A stretch of 64,000 nucleotides of DNA from Rivularia sp. MS3 (GCA_019192545.1 JAHCMI010000001.1:310001-374000); one strand, 5' to 3'. Counted from the stretch's first letter, positions 46,130 to 58,202 are shown. The notes: generated by a model from the sequence alone, not told the origin. Numbers and translations are program-made.

Positions 46130-46669
46130 TACTAACTCGCTTAATATTGTCTTAATTTTTACCTATTTGCGATTGAAAACAAAAATTTAATAAAGGTTTA
46201 ATTTTTAAACTGGTATAAACAATACTGATTTATTCCTATTTCTTCATTTTCCGGCAGGCGCTAGAAGATTGATGTTGTGTGAATGCATTTTTTTGACTTC
46301 AATTTTAATTTTATTTTATCGGCTAAAGATAAAAATATTGCAGATTTTTAGTAAAAAGTAATACGCGAAATTGCTCGAAATTTATTATTGTCCTGATTCT
46401 TTCAATAGGAGCATCCCCCGACACCCTCTAAGATGCGACTACTGGTTTGTCCTATTAAATATTGATTGACAGCAGAAGAGCAGGGGAAGGTTACCTCCAC
46501 TTGCAATATTGGCTTGTTCGATTACTAAGTAGCAGAGATTTGACCATTTTGACTTGAGGATTGATCAATAAATAATAAACTGCTCGCAGCTTTTAAACTA
46601 TTAACTGGAAAAGAGATAAAATTTTCTTCTGTGCGATAGCACAAATTTTCATCGGATAGATTATTTACA
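46130..46669. other. Divergent gap upstream of glyA with repeat fragment
   Basis: 540 bases. On the minus strand, bases 46450-46408 read GTAGTCGCATCTTAGAGGG followed by TGTCGGGGGATGCTC, matching the interior and end of the 1941-2116 element. Bases 46490-46530 resemble 2615-2660. No gene is called. Confidence 0.5.
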
Positions 46670-47953
46670 GTGACTAAAACTAATTCAGATTTCCTTGCAA
46701 ATTCTGACCCCACAGTGGCGGAGTTAATCAATCACGAGCTAAAGCGTCAACAAGACCATTTAGAGTTGATTGCTTCAGAAAACTTTACTTCTGCTGCCGT
46801 ACTGGCTGCTCAAGGTTCGGTGCTGACAAATAAATACGCTGAGGGGTTACCAGGTAAGCGTTATTATGGCGGTTGTGAAGTAATCGATAAAATTGAGCAA
46901 ATAGCTATCGATCGCGCTAAACAGCTATTTGGTGCCGCAAGTGCCAACGTTCAGCCTCATTCTGGAGCGCAAGCAAATTTTGCGGTGTTCTTAACCTTGT
47001 TAGAACCCGGTGACAAAATTATGGGAATGGATTTGTCTCATGGGGGACACCTTACCCACGGTTCGCCAGTGAATGTTTCGGGTAAGTGGTTTGAAGTTTG
47101 TCATTACGGCGTTAATCCGGAAACAGAACAGTTGGACTACGAGCAAATCCGCGAGCTGGCGCTAAGGGAGCGTCCAAAGCTCTTGATTTGTGGATATTCA
47201 GCTTATCCTCGCGTAATTGATTTTGAAAAATTCCGCAGTATCGCAGACGAAGTTGGTGCTTACTTATTAGCGGATATTGCTCACATCGCTGGTTTGGTTG
47301 CTGCTGGGCTTCATCCAAATCCCGTTCCTTATTGCGATGTAGTGACTACAACTACCCATAAAACTTTACGCGGTCCAAGAGGTGGTTTAATCTTGACTCG
47401 CGATGCTGATTTGGGCAAAAAGTTTGATAAATCTGTTTTCCCCGGAACTCAAGGCGGCCCATTAGAACATGTTATTGCTGGTAAAGCAGTAGCCTTTGGG
47501 GAAGCTTTGAAGCCAGAATTCAAAGATTATTCTGCTGCTGTAATTGAAAACGCCCGTGCTTTGGCCAGTCAGTTACAAAGTAGAGATTTAAAAATTGTCT
47601 CTAACGGCACAGAGAACCATCTAATGCTCGTAGATTTACGGTGTATTGGAATGACTGGTAAGCAGGCAGATAAATTAGTCAGCGGTGTAAATATTACTGC
47701 TAACAAAAATACGGTTCCTTTTGACCCAGAATCACCTTTCGTGACTAGCGGTTTGAGATTGGGTTCTCCTGCAATGACAACGCGAGGTATGGGTATAGCA
47801 GAATTTACAGAGATTGGTAATATCATTGCCGACCGTTTGTTAAATCCAGATTCAGATAGCGTTGCCGAAGATTGTCGCCGACGTGTAGCTGCTTTATGTA
47901 AGAATTTTCCCTTGTACGAACACATTGGGGTTCCAGTTCCTGCTTTGGCGTAA
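46670..47953 (+). CDS. glyA: Serine hydroxymethyltransferase
   Basis: A protein of 427 residues from a GTG at 46670. It converts serine and tetrahydrofolate to glycine and methylene-tetrahydrofolate, and links one-carbon metabolism and photorespiration. Family text: [20 protein letters not shown] near 37, [10 protein letters not shown] near 66, and the PLP lysine Lys231 in [14 protein letters not shown]. The C-terminal [19 protein letters not shown] is intact. It ends in a strong terminator. Confidence 0.97.
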   Translation: MTKTNSDFLANSDPTVAELINHELKRQQDHLELIASENFTSAAVLAAQGSVLTNKYAEGLPGKRYYGGCEVIDKIEQIAIDRAKQLFGAASANVQPHSGAQANFAVFLTLLEPGDKIMGMDLSHGGHLTHGSPVNVSGKWFEVCHYGVNPETEQLDYEQIRELALRERPKLLICGYSAYPRVIDFEKFRSIADEVGAYLLADIAHIAGLVAAGLHPNPVPYCDVVTTTTHKTLRGPRGGLILTRDADLGKKFDKSVFPGTQGGPLEHVIAGKAVAFGEALKPEFKDYSAAVIENARALASQLQSRDLKIVSNGTENHLMLVDLRCIGMTGKQADKLVSGVNITANKNTVPFDPESPFVTSGLRLGSPAMTTRGMGIAEFTEIGNIIADRLLNPDSDSVAEDCRRRVAALCKNFPLYEHIGVPVPALA

Positions 47954-48040
47954 ATTCTAGAGATTAAAAGAAAATAGCTTGATTATTAAAAGATTTGTTC
48001 AAAATCATTTATTAGTGGGCATTCTTTTAATTCACTTTAT

Positions 48041-48067
48041 CCCCCCTTCTATATAAGGGGGGTTTTT
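48041..48067 (+). terminator. Terminator of glyA
   Basis: CCCCCCTT (48041-48048) and AAGGGGGG (48055-48062) are perfect complements with a 6-base loop, followed by TTTTT. It lies 88 bases after the stop codon. Confidence 0.85.
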
Positions 48068-48085
48068 CGTAATTACCAAGAGAAA

Positions 48086-48276
48086 GGCAGAGGGCAGATT
48101 TGCTGTAGGCAGAAGAAATTGTTTTTTTCGCCCTCTGTTACCGGGTTTAAAGGCACCATTATTTATTTATGAAAAAAACTACAATATTTTTTTCGGTTCG
48201 GCGTAGTACAAGAAAAAAAAGTGTCCTTATATGAAACCCTTAAATTTATTTATAGGGTTCCCTTCTGCCCTCTGCC
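48086..48276. repeat. Region bounded by 13-base inverted repeats
   Basis: GGCAGAGGGCAGA (48086-48098) and TCTGCCCTCTGCC (48264-48276) are perfect complements 165 bases apart. The interior is AT-rich with no open frame. The right arm runs into degenerate CTTCTGC-type heptads to about 48298. It could be a small non-autonomous element or two tandem-repeat tracts in opposite orientation. Confidence 0.45.
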
Positions 48277-48564
48277 CTCTTCCTTCTGCCTTCTCATGCC
48301 AACTCAGCAAAATTACTGACGGATAAATGTGGAATTTACCGGGGAACGCCGGTCACCTACCGCAGGCTCCGTCGTTGCACGGCAAAGTAACGGTAACTCA
48401 TCTCGCTGTCAAAATTCTTTTTATAAAATTCTAAATGTGTTTAAAAATGTATCATTCTTATGCTGACAAGTAACTGAATCTTAGTAGTAATAGAACAACA
48501 CAATCTATTTGCAATTCAATACAACTTCTCTATTTGTCTCGTATAGTAAACAAGCGATTTATTT
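48277..48564. other. Leader region of the glycosyl-phosphotransferase gene
   Basis: About 290 bases with no gene. A GC-rich patch (CCGGGGAACGCCGGTCACC, about 48337-48356, with CCGGGG/CGCCGG self-complementarity) stands out before AT-rich promoter-like sequence. Confidence 0.35.
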
Positions 48565-49614
48565 ATGCAGATGCTGCCTGCTCAGATTTATCATCTGATA
48601 GCCTTCTTACTAGCTGCGGTAGTCGTTCTCTGGACTACTCCTGATGTGAAAAATATTGGTATAAAAAGTGGACGTTTAGATAAACCTGACGATCGCAAAG
48701 TTCATCAAAGTCCAATGGTGCGTCTTGGAGGAGTGTCTATTTTCGCAGGTACCATAATTTCTTTGTTAGTCGTTTGGTGGTTGGGTGGATTTGGATTTTT
48801 ACCAGCTGACAAAGAATGGCAAATCTGGGGTGTAACTCTTGGTGGCTTAGCTTTTTTCTTAATCGGTTTAGCTGATGATTTATTCAATTTGTCACCTTCA
48901 GTAAGGTTGCTAATGCAAACTTTAATAGCAGCTTGCGCCTGGAAAGCAGGAGTAAGTATTGATTTTCTCAGTATTCCTACAGGGGGATTAATTCACCTGG
49001 GTTGGCTAAGTTTACCAATTACTATTATTTGGTTGGTTGGTATGGTAAATGCAATAAACTGGATTGATGGTTTAGACGGCTTAGCTGCTGGTGTATCTGG
49101 AATTGCGGCGATGGTAATGTTGATTGTCGCTTTATTTATGCAGCAGCCCGGTGCAGCTTTAATCGCGGCGGCTCTTTCAGGAGCTACATTTGGATTTCTC
49201 CGCTATAATTTCAACCCCGCACAAATTTTTATGGGAGACGGAGGTTCTTATTTTATCGGATTCACTTTAGCATCCGTCGGAATAATTGGTTTGGTAAAAA
49301 TTCCTGCCGTAACTGCGGTATTACTACCATATCTAATTTTGGCAGTACCAATTGTCGATATGTCAACAGTAATTTTAGGGCGAATCTCACAAGGTAAATC
49401 ACCGTTTCTCGCGGATAAAACTCACTTACATCATAGGTTACTTGAAGCTGGTTTATCTCATAGATTGACAGTTTTATTTATCTATTCTTTAACATTATGG
49501 GTTGGTAGTCTGGCATTAGCTATTGCTGGCATACCCAGCGGTACAGTCTATGCTTGTGGTAGCACTTCTTTACTGAGCTATACTTCTTGGCGTGCTTGGA
49601 GAAGAGTAAGGTAA
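48565..49614 (+). CDS. Undecaprenyl-phosphate sugar-1-phosphate transferase (WecA/MraY-like)
   Basis: An integral membrane protein of 349 residues with about ten to eleven helices. It transfers a sugar-1-phosphate to a polyprenyl phosphate, the first step of polysaccharide or wall polymer synthesis. Motifs: DKPDDRKVHQSPMVRLGG near 33, the metal-binding GLADDLFNLSP near 102, NAINWIDGLDGLAAG near 164, FMGDGGSYFIGF near 222 and KTHLHHRLLEAGLS near 285. The HxHHR sequence and length fit WecA/TagO-type rather than MraY. The substrate sugar is not determined. It is single, but functionally may feed the right-end polysaccharide cluster. Confidence 0.92.
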   Translation: MQMLPAQIYHLIAFLLAAVVVLWTTPDVKNIGIKSGRLDKPDDRKVHQSPMVRLGGVSIFAGTIISLLVVWWLGGFGFLPADKEWQIWGVTLGGLAFFLIGLADDLFNLSPSVRLLMQTLIAACAWKAGVSIDFLSIPTGGLIHLGWLSLPITIIWLVGMVNAINWIDGLDGLAAGVSGIAAMVMLIVALFMQQPGAALIAAALSGATFGFLRYNFNPAQIFMGDGGSYFIGFTLASVGIIGLVKIPAVTAVLLPYLILAVPIVDMSTVILGRISQGKSPFLADKTHLHHRLLEAGLSHRLTVLFIYSLTLWVGSLALAIAGIPSGTVYACGSTSLLSYTSWRAWRRVR

Positions 49615-50296
49615 CAACAACTGAAGAGAGGGAAAGAAGAAATTTATCTGCACTGAAATTAATTTCGTTCCCTGCGACTGTTTCTCTAACTTTACACAAA
49701 ATGCAGAGAGCAGAGGGCATAAGGTAAAAAGTATAAATAAAAACTATGCCTTATGTCTTGTAGAAACTCTGTGTCCGTATTTAAATCAATATTTATACGC
49801 ATATAGTTCATAAGTATCAAACGTGAACTTTTTAATCTCTCCATGCACAAAGGTGCCTTTCAAGTTTCTGCCTCCAACATATGAATACAAACTGATTGAA
49901 ATATATTTTTTGTTCTATCAGTCAAAGTTTTACCCGCGTTCCCACTCTTCCGCCTTTTATTCAATAGGTAATCATAAAGCCGGGAAGGGAGAAATTCTTA
50001 AAGCATTAAATTATGATTCCGAATGCTGATTAAATAAGTAGTTCAACATAATTAATTACGCAATGACGGTAAATATTTTTGTTCACCTACTTATAAAGAC
50101 TTTACGAGTTTCTTTAACAACTCTTCATCATATTTTCAAACAAGTAGTTGTATATACAAAGGAACAATAAATATATTTTATTTTCATAGCTTTATCAACT
50201 CTTAAAGTTTACGATTGCTATACATACATATCTAATGTATTCTTATACAGTACGGAATAATACTGATAAGTTTATAAATATTTAACACAAAATATT
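49615..50296. other. Long AT-rich gap
   Basis: 682 bases. A 68-codon open frame at 49823-50029 begins at a non-ATG codon and shows no protein-like pattern. Nothing else is supported beyond the likely promoter of the PhyH-like gene near the right end. Confidence 0.4.
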
Positions 50297-51250
50297 ATGC
50301 TTAATGAATTTGTAAACTTTCCGACAATATGGTCGCAAATGTACGACCATTGTTATGAGAACTATAAAGGCTTAACAAAAAATCCTAAATGGCTTTTGAT
50401 GCGTAAGATGAGCCGATTTGAGGCTGGAAGAAATATAATGAAATATTTATCTTATAGTTCGGTAAAGTCACATCAATTATCTTTAACAAATAAAGATTCT
50501 ATTTTTCCCCAAATTAATATAGATGAAGCTGTGACACAGCTTAAAAAAGAAGGTTTTTATTTAAATTTACAGCTTCCTAAAAAAATAGTGAGAGAAATTG
50601 TAGAGTTTGCTAAAAACACTGCTTGCTATGGTAATCGTAAATCACAGCTTGGATTCTATTATCATCAGAGAGCGGAAGCAGAAGCTCAATTAAAAAAAAA
50701 TATTAAAGTCGGTTGCTACTTCAATACAGCAGAATTATGTCCTGCTATTTCTAAATTGCAGAATGATTCTCAGTTATTGGCAATAGCAGCTAAATATTTA
50801 GAGAAAGAACCTATACATCAAGGAAATCAGCTTTGGTGGAGTTTTGCTGGAGAATCTTCAGATTGGGAACGCCGACAAAACGCACAAATGTTTCATTATG
50901 ATTTAGATGATTATAGATTTTTAAAGTTCTTTTTCTATCTAACCGATGTAGATAATACAAGCGGTCCCCACATTTGCGTGCGAGGTAGTCATAAACATAA
51001 AAAGTTTTCTCATGTATTAATGCGTAAAAGAGAAAAAGACAGAGAGATTATTGAGTATTATGGTGAAGATTCTTTTGTAACTATTTGTGGTGAAGCTGGT
51101 TTTGGATTTGTAGAAGACCCGCTCTGCTTTCATAAAGGACTCACTCCCACTGAGGGCGACCGTCTTTTACTACAAATCGAATTTGCCACAACCGATTATG
51201 GAATGCAAAATGATAATAGGGATACTTCTAATCTTCAAGTTTTAAATTAA
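50297..51250 (+). CDS. Phytanoyl-CoA dioxygenase (PhyH)-like Fe(II)/2-oxoglutarate oxygenase
   Basis: A protein of 317 residues. A cupin-type iron site is visible: His200-X-Asp202 (MFHYDLDDYRFLKFF), GPHICVRGSHKHKKF and the distal His279 (CFHKGLTPTEGDRLLLQIEF) with the following Arg for 2-oxoglutarate. The fold class is clear; the substrate is not. The N-terminal ~70 residues (PTIWSQMYDHCYENYKGLTK) are helical and outside the core. The gene is isolated by gaps of 680 and 556 bases, and its low GC matches its surroundings. Confidence 0.75.
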   Translation: MLNEFVNFPTIWSQMYDHCYENYKGLTKNPKWLLMRKMSRFEAGRNIMKYLSYSSVKSHQLSLTNKDSIFPQINIDEAVTQLKKEGFYLNLQLPKKIVREIVEFAKNTACYGNRKSQLGFYYHQRAEAEAQLKKNIKVGCYFNTAELCPAISKLQNDSQLLAIAAKYLEKEPIHQGNQLWWSFAGESSDWERRQNAQMFHYDLDDYRFLKFFFYLTDVDNTSGPHICVRGSHKHKKFSHVLMRKREKDREIIEYYGEDSFVTICGEAGFGFVEDPLCFHKGLTPTEGDRLLLQIEFATTDYGMQNDNRDTSNLQVLN

Positions 51251-51806
51251 GAGAAAATTGATTTAAAACAATAAATACTAAATATATTTTTAAAATCAAT
51301 GCAGGATAATTTGATGCATATTGAATAGAATTTTAACTATTAAATACGAAGATGCAGATAGCGTTATTTAAAGTAAGATAGTTAGAATTAATACTTATTT
51401 TAATAGGTAAGAGTTATAAAGACTGTGAAATTATTAGGGTATAAAAAAATAAAATAGTTATATCTGACGTATTAGAATTGTTTTTCAAGACTGCAACAGA
51501 TTCTATTTTTTGGGAAATCACGAAAATACCTCTCGAGTAAATCTGTAAATTTTCCTATAAGTCCCAAAAGCAATAACAGAGCCAGTTGCACGCACAACTC
51601 ATGCATCAAGAATGTCCATCGCTTTTGTTTCACCAGAGGTGACTGCTTTCTAATTATTTAGCAATCCTTGAGCGTGTAAACAAGTAATCAAAACCATTAA
51701 CGGCAAAAATTGGGAAAACGATGCTATGACAAATGCAAAATGTAACGGAATGCAAAGTATAATGAAAACTACAAAACGCAGAAAATATTAAATAACAATA
51801 CGGTAA
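51251..51806. other. Gap upstream of crtP
   Basis: 556 bases, AT-rich, with no gene supported. It must hold the promoter of the crtP-crtB pair. No site can be assigned with confidence. Confidence 0.4.
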
Positions 51807-53246
<1,440 letters not shown>

Positions 53247-53259
53247 TTCCCCCCCATGC

Positions 53260-54165
53260 ATGAAAACGACGACGGTCTCCGTGGATGAGTCCTACAAAAT
53301 TTGTCAGCAAATCACCGCAAAGCATTCCAAAACTTTTTATTTGGGTACTTTGTTGATGAGTCCTCCAAAGCGACGTGCAATTTGGGCAATTTATGCCTGG
53401 TGTCGTCGTACTGATGAATTAGTGGACGGTCCTGCTGCTGCTATGACTACTCCCGAAACCCTAGATTTATGGGAAAAGCAGCTCGAATTAATTTTTGCTC
53501 AACATCCCCAGGAAAATGTTGATGTGGCTCTTGCGGATGCATTAAAACGCTATTCAATGGATATTCAACCCTTTCGGGATATGATTTCCGGTCAGCGTAT
53601 GGATTTGTACCGCAATCGCTATTCCACTTTTGATGATTTATATCTTTACTGTTACCGCGTAGCCGGTACTGTAGGTTTAATGTCAACGATGGTGATGGGC
53701 ATTGATTCCACAGCTAACACCGCTCCTTGGAACCGTTATAAACAGCCGTATATTCCAATAAATGAAGCAGTAACTTTAGGAATAGCCTGTCAACTTACTA
53801 ACATTCTCCGGGATGTCGGTGAAGATGCCCAACGAGGTCGAATTTATATTCCCACTGAAGATTTAGCACAATTTAACTACACCGAGAAGGATTTACTTAA
53901 AGGAGTAGTTGATGAGCGGTGGCGTTCTTTAATGAAATGTCAAATTCAAAGAGCGCGGCAATTTTACGCCCAAGCAGAGAAAGGAATTAGTTATCTACAT
54001 CCAGATGCTCGCTTGCCAGTATGGGCGGCTCTAATGCACTACAGTCGCATTTTGAGCGTTATTGAACGCAATGGCTATGACGTGTTCAATCAACGTGCCT
54101 ACGTACCACAGTGGAAAAAAATCGGGACTTTACCTTTTGCTTGGTTGCGATCGCAAATTTCTTAA
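53260..54165 (+). CDS. crtB: Phytoene synthase
   Basis: A protein of 301 residues from the ATG at 53260; an in-frame earlier start would overlap crtP. It joins two geranylgeranyl diphosphates to phytoene. Two Asp-rich motifs bind the diphosphates through Mg: DELVDG starting at Asp52 and NILRDVGEDAQRGRIYIP with Asp185. YCYRVAGTVGLMS lies between them. It is translated right after crtP, the next enzyme of the pathway, as in many cyanobacteria. Confidence 0.97.
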   Translation: MKTTTVSVDESYKICQQITAKHSKTFYLGTLLMSPPKRRAIWAIYAWCRRTDELVDGPAAAMTTPETLDLWEKQLELIFAQHPQENVDVALADALKRYSMDIQPFRDMISGQRMDLYRNRYSTFDDLYLYCYRVAGTVGLMSTMVMGIDSTANTAPWNRYKQPYIPINEAVTLGIACQLTNILRDVGEDAQRGRIYIPTEDLAQFNYTEKDLLKGVVDERWRSLMKCQIQRARQFYAQAEKGISYLHPDARLPVWAALMHYSRILSVIERNGYDVFNQRAYVPQWKKIGTLPFAWLRSQIS

Positions 54166-54286
54166 GGTAAAAAACATAGTCGCACTGGGATATATCAAGC
54201 TGTATCCTAGTGTGTACGCAATTGAGATAATTTCAGTATTGACTCCTTATAAATTTTCTGCTAACATCTATATTTGTTACGACCTT

Positions 54287-54375
54287 GGAGAGGTGGCTGA
54301 GTGGTTGAAAGCGGCTCCCTGCTAAGGAGTTATGGGGTTAAAACCCCATCGAGGGTTCGAATCCCTCCCTCTCCG
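54287..54375 (+). tRNA. tRNA-Ser (anticodon GCT)
   Basis: The acceptor arms GGAGAGG (from 54287) and CCTCTCC pair perfectly, with G as discriminator. The anticodon stem CTCC/GGAG encloses CTGCTAA with anticodon GCT at 54321-54323. A long variable arm (TATGGGG/CCCCAT type) is present, as in class II tRNAs, and the T-arm has GAGGG-TTCGAAT-CCCTC. CCA is not encoded. Confidence 0.97.
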
Positions 54376-54785
54376 TTTCAATTGATAAAAGTACTGTACT
54401 TTTAAGCAAAGTTTTTCACTAAAACAATATTTTACTAATTAATATAAATTGAATTGAAGGTGCATTCAGGAAATTTTAGATGTACCGATATTTTAATTTT
54501 TATAATTGCTTATAATTACTTATATAGCGCTTCACAGGTAGATGAGGCACATTTCCCCTGCTCCTTGCTCCCTGCTCCCTTGCCTCAAACGAGTATTTTT
54601 TACCTCATTAAGATGAAATCCCCTGTAATTCCTATAATTACCCATATTGATTTGTGTCAACAAAATATCCATCAATAAATTGAGCAAGCACTAAGAATAG
54701 TTGTCCTCATAAATAAAAAGACGGAAGCAAGGAAAAATTTTTAGTTTTCCCTTACTTACCGTACTTCTAATCAAACCGTATTACT
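54376..54785. other. Gap after tRNA-Ser
   Basis: 410 bases. GAGGCA (54544-54549) and TGCCTC (54581-54586) flank a degenerate CTGCTCC tandem repeat. A 74-codon open frame across it is repeat-driven and is rejected. Confidence 0.5.
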
Positions 54786-55628
54786 TTAGAAGCCTCCGAA
54801 GTTATAACCAACTCCAACAGAAAGACCTAAATCAGTTTCGTCGAAGAATGCTGCATTAACAGTTGCTGTTGCTGTTAACTTATCGTTTATAGGTACATCT
54901 ACACCACCAGTAAGCAAAAAGGTTAATTCTGAATCATCTCCAGTTGCATAAGCTAAACCAGCCCCAGCATAAGGAGAAAAAGGTAATGGTTCGCGGAAGG
55001 GATCTGCAACCTGTTTGAAAGAAAAGTCATAGGTAAGAGGAACTAAAATTACAGTATCGTCACCAAGCACGACTGACGGACGTACTGATAAAATATCTGT
55101 TAACCCAAACTTACTGATAACCATAAAGTTACCATCGCCTAAAGCAGATTCGCCACCTAAACCAATATTTCCGGCAACTCCGACATAGCTAGAACCACCG
55201 CGAGTAGGACCACCAAAATCTATATCCGCTTGAGCTAATTGTGACGAATCAGATATTTTTCGATTAGCTTGTGGATATTCACTATGAGAAGATGCCTGTT
55301 GACTCTGATTTGCAAGCGCAGCAGATGAAGTTACTGTAGTTCCTGGTACTGGTGCTGCAATTTGAGCTTTTTGAGTATATGTTTCGGATGCTAATAGTTC
55401 TGGATTAACTAATAAATGTGGCTTTTCGGATTTTTGATCGGCAAAGTTCGAGCTAAAATGCTCAACAGGTTGATTCTCCTGTTTTGAAGTAACTCGATTT
55501 GATTGTACGAATTGTTGCTCAATAGTTTTCTCAGTTGTTTGAGCAGAAGTAGATAAGCTACTACTTAATAAAGAAATTGCTGCCAAACTCAGCGAAAAAA
55601 CGCTTTTGCGAAGAAAAATTTTATTCAC
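54786..55628 (-). CDS. Outer-membrane beta-barrel protein
   Basis: A protein of 280 residues, starting at the GTG at 55628 because AGGAG lies five bases upstream; a GTG two codons earlier overlaps that site. The signal peptide SVFSLSLAAISLLSSSLSTSAQ is followed by a ~100-residue Gln/Ser-rich linker. From about residue 140 alternating strands appear (SSYVGVAGNIGLGG, FMVISKFGLTDILSVRPSVVLGD, PYAGAGLAYATGD, LTATATVNAAFFDE) and the protein ends in GVGYNFGGF, with the terminal Phe needed for barrel assembly. Its function (porin or other) is unknown. Confidence 0.8.
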   Translation of the reverse strand: MNKIFLRKSVFSLSLAAISLLSSSLSTSAQTTEKTIEQQFVQSNRVTSKQENQPVEHFSSNFADQKSEKPHLLVNPELLASETYTQKAQIAAPVPGTTVTSSAALANQSQQASSHSEYPQANRKISDSSQLAQADIDFGGPTRGGSSYVGVAGNIGLGGESALGDGNFMVISKFGLTDILSVRPSVVLGDDTVILVPLTYDFSFKQVADPFREPLPFSPYAGAGLAYATGDDSELTFLLTGGVDVPINDKLTATATVNAAFFDETDLGLSVGVGYNFGGF

Positions 55629-56880
55629 GTTCACTCCTAATAGATATAGCCACTTAAATATCGACTAGCTTATTTTTAGTCTATATGACGGCAGTATTTA
55701 ATATTTAACACCAAAAAAATTATAGCTACATCCTTAATAAGGTATAAATCCTGTTAAATAGCTACATGTTAAAAATTACTGATATAGTTGATTTAACGGT
55801 TGACAAAAAAATATACACATAGCTAGTGAATATATTAAATAAAAAAATATAGTAACTATAGTTAGTGATTGATATCTGAATTGATACTTTATATCTATAT
55901 ATCTATGTAAACCAGGCATCAGGGAATATTAGCTGTAATAGCAGTCTTCGTCTGAATATTTGGGACAATTTGACTAATTATCATGTCTATCGATGAAGCT
56001 AATTTGCTCAATCATGATTTGCTAAGTCATCAGAGTTGACTTGTTTGCAATGCAATTATAGCTACAGGCATGAACTATAGTTCATTTCGCAATACTGAAT
56101 ATTATTAACACTCTAAATTTTCAGCTTTAATTTAAGCTTACATGATGACAGCGAATTACTGCTATATTTTTTAATTAAAATCGTCTAAAAAGCTTACCGT
56201 CTATTTAGACCGTCATTGTGCATATTAATATATATTCTAAATTTTAATTGACAATTTCTTAAACAAAAGCTAATTGTAATTCAGATACATAAGTAATAAC
56301 TCTGATGCAAAACAAGCAAATATTTATAGTAAAAAAAATATTAATTAATTCTTTATTAAAACAAAATATTATCAACATACTTACTAATGAATTAAAAGCT
56401 ATAATCCTTGCTCTACGTAATTATTCTCAGCAACCGTATTACTTCTGATTTCTGTTTATTTTTAATAAAAAATAAGTGAAGTACTATTTGTTGTAGAAAC
56501 TTATATGATATCTTTTTTATTATCATGATAAATAAGAATCATGTATTTAGATTGACATCAAAATAAATTAGTTATCAACGAACACTTTTTAAGATAAAAA
56601 TATTTCCTTCATTTGTTTGCGATTCATTTTTGAATCAAGTGTAAAACTTCATGCAAGCAAAGTATTTTTTTTGCAATCAATGATTAAATCATTTTATTTT
56701 TCGCTAATCTGTTTTTTCAAATGTTACAGACGTACTATCTTTTCTATCGTTTTCAATTAAATTAATAAAGATGAAACTTACTTTGAAATTAATAAAATTG
56801 AGGTTGAAAAAATTGATATTTCAATATAATCTCTCGTTTCAAGAAGATACATCTGCTTATCAGGGTTACTAAAAGCTATC
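55629..56880. other. Very long AT-rich gap
   Basis: 1252 bases between divergent genes, about the most AT-rich part of the window. I find no open frame, hairpin with T-run or known RNA signature. It must contain the promoters for the barrel protein and the WecG-type gene. Confidence 0.4.
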
Positions 56881-57666
56881 ATGAAAAAAATTAGAATTTT
56901 AAACTTAGAAATTGATAATTGGTCTAAACAAGAACTACTTGATAATTTAAAGTCAGGAGTAGTATTTACGCCTAACGTGGATCATATTGTAAAACTTCAA
57001 AAAGACTCAGAATTTGTCAAATCTTATAGTATAGGCGATTATAAAATTTGCGATAGTCAGATAGTGATGTATGCATCCAAGTTTTTGGGAACGCCAATCA
57101 AAGAAAAAATATCTGGTTCCGACTTGCTGCCTGCATTTTGTAAACATCATAGAAACAACGAAGATATTAAAATTTTTCTACTAGGCGCAGCCCAAGGAGT
57201 AGCTAAAAAAGCTCAAAAACAAATCAATCATAAAATAGGAAGAAAAATTGTTGTTAATAGTTATTCTCCACCTTTCGGCTTTGAGAAAGATGAAGCAGAA
57301 TGTACGAAAATCATTGATTTAATTAATAATTCGGATGCTACAGTTCTAGTAATAGGTTTAGGTGCGCCCAAGCAAGAAAAATGGTTGTACAAATATAAAG
57401 ATGATTTAAAGTTTATTAAGATATTTATGGCATTAGGAGCAACCATTGATTTTGAAGCAGGAAATGTCAAAAGAGCGCCAAAATGGATGAGCGAAATCGG
57501 ATTAGAATGGTTGTTTAGATTGTTATGCGAACCGAAAAGATTATGGAAAAGATATTTACTAGACGATGTTCCTTTTATCCTATTGATTTTAAAACAAAGG
57601 TTAAGTATGTATATGAATAAAAATTCTAAAGATACTCAGCAAACTTTGTTAGCTGACAAATATTAG
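56881..57666 (+). CDS. WecG/TagA/CpsF family glycosyltransferase
   Basis: A protein of 261 residues. The GT26 family markers are FTPNVDHIVKLQKD near 30, CDSQIVMYASKFLG near 58, ISGSDLLPAFCKH near 78, FLLGAAQGVAKKA near 99, VLVIGLGAPKQEKWL near 158 and GATIDFEAGNVKRAPKWM near 186. It adds N-acetylmannosaminuronate-type or similar sugars to a lipid-linked precursor. Together with the leftward cluster beyond 58 kb it fits exopolysaccharide synthesis. ATG at 56881. Confidence 0.92.
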   Translation: MKKIRILNLEIDNWSKQELLDNLKSGVVFTPNVDHIVKLQKDSEFVKSYSIGDYKICDSQIVMYASKFLGTPIKEKISGSDLLPAFCKHHRNNEDIKIFLLGAAQGVAKKAQKQINHKIGRKIVVNSYSPPFGFEKDEAECTKIIDLINNSDATVLVIGLGAPKQEKWLYKYKDDLKFIKIFMALGATIDFEAGNVKRAPKWMSEIGLEWLFRLLCEPKRLWKRYLLDDVPFILLILKQRLSMYMNKNSKDTQQTLLADKY

Positions 57667-57831
57667 TCAGAATAATCAGATGTTTCTGAGTCGAAACATC
57701 ATTCAATCTCATATACATTCGTACAAATTTTATGCAAAGCGGCAGAATATTCTGACCGCTATTTACTTATATAGAAATTACCGTACCTGACATATTTCCC
57801 TTGTAGAATGCTGTCTCGAACGGGATTTATA

Positions 57832-57906
57832 CAATTGTTACAATTACTGCTTGGTGTGTGACACTATAAACCCTATTACTACGTTTACAATCGCTCTAAG
57901 TGTCAC
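57832..57906 (+). repeat. GTGACAC/GTGTCAC dispersed repeat
   Basis: ACAATTGTTACAATT, GTGACAC (57858-57864), TATTACTACGTTT (57874-57886) and GTGTCAC (57900-57906) occur in the same order and spacing as at 10471-10588. Confidence 0.7.
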
Positions 57907-58105
57907 AGCAAAGGCATGGCAAGGCAACGTCAATAAAGGGGAAGACGGCAGTTTTGCGGGAAGAAAATCTATACCCGGATACTTGCTACAAGCCGGGTAA
58001 CTATAGTCAAGAAGTGTTCCCCTTTATAATGCTCAAACCTTTTCCTTCTAAGTAATAATATCTTTTGCAAACACTCTTCAGAAGAAAGTCCTACACAGCA
58101 ATAAA

Positions 58106-58137
58106 CCCTTCTATAGTTTGTTTTATAGAAGGGTTCA
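58106..58137 (-). terminator. Likely terminator of the leftward polysaccharide operon
   Basis: AACCCTTCTATAG and CTATAAAAC/CTATAGAAGGGTT (about 58106-58118 and 58123-58136) form a 13-base complementary pair, downstream of the operon's last stop at 58203. Confidence 0.6.
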
Positions 58138-58202
58138 TAAATAATATGTCTAAACTGGTGCGTAAACAAAATTAATAAACTACGCTTTATTTACGATTAC
58201 CT

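Larger units (their letters stand above)
57667..58202. other. Gap between WecG-type gene and polysaccharide operon end
   Basis: 536 bases. It holds a GTGACAC-family repeat (57832-57906). GAAGGGTT/AACCCTTC repeats around 58100-58135 (AACCCTTCTATAG...CTATAGAAGGGTT) form an inverted pair just past the stop of the leftward operon and are the likely terminator. Confidence 0.55.

Noticed and set aside
46130-46669. A glycine riboswitch upstream of glyA
   Set aside because: No paired aptamer core is visible by eye, and the region contains repeat fragments instead.
49823-50029. A 68-codon frame before the PhyH-like gene
   Set aside because: Composition is typical of non-coding AT-rich DNA and there is no supporting start.
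54062-54325. An 87-codon frame over the crtB end and tRNA-Ser
   Set aside because: It runs through the crtB gene in another frame and into the tRNA gene.
57969-58169. A 66-codon minus-strand frame
   Set aside because: It spans the operon terminator hairpin and shows no protein pattern.
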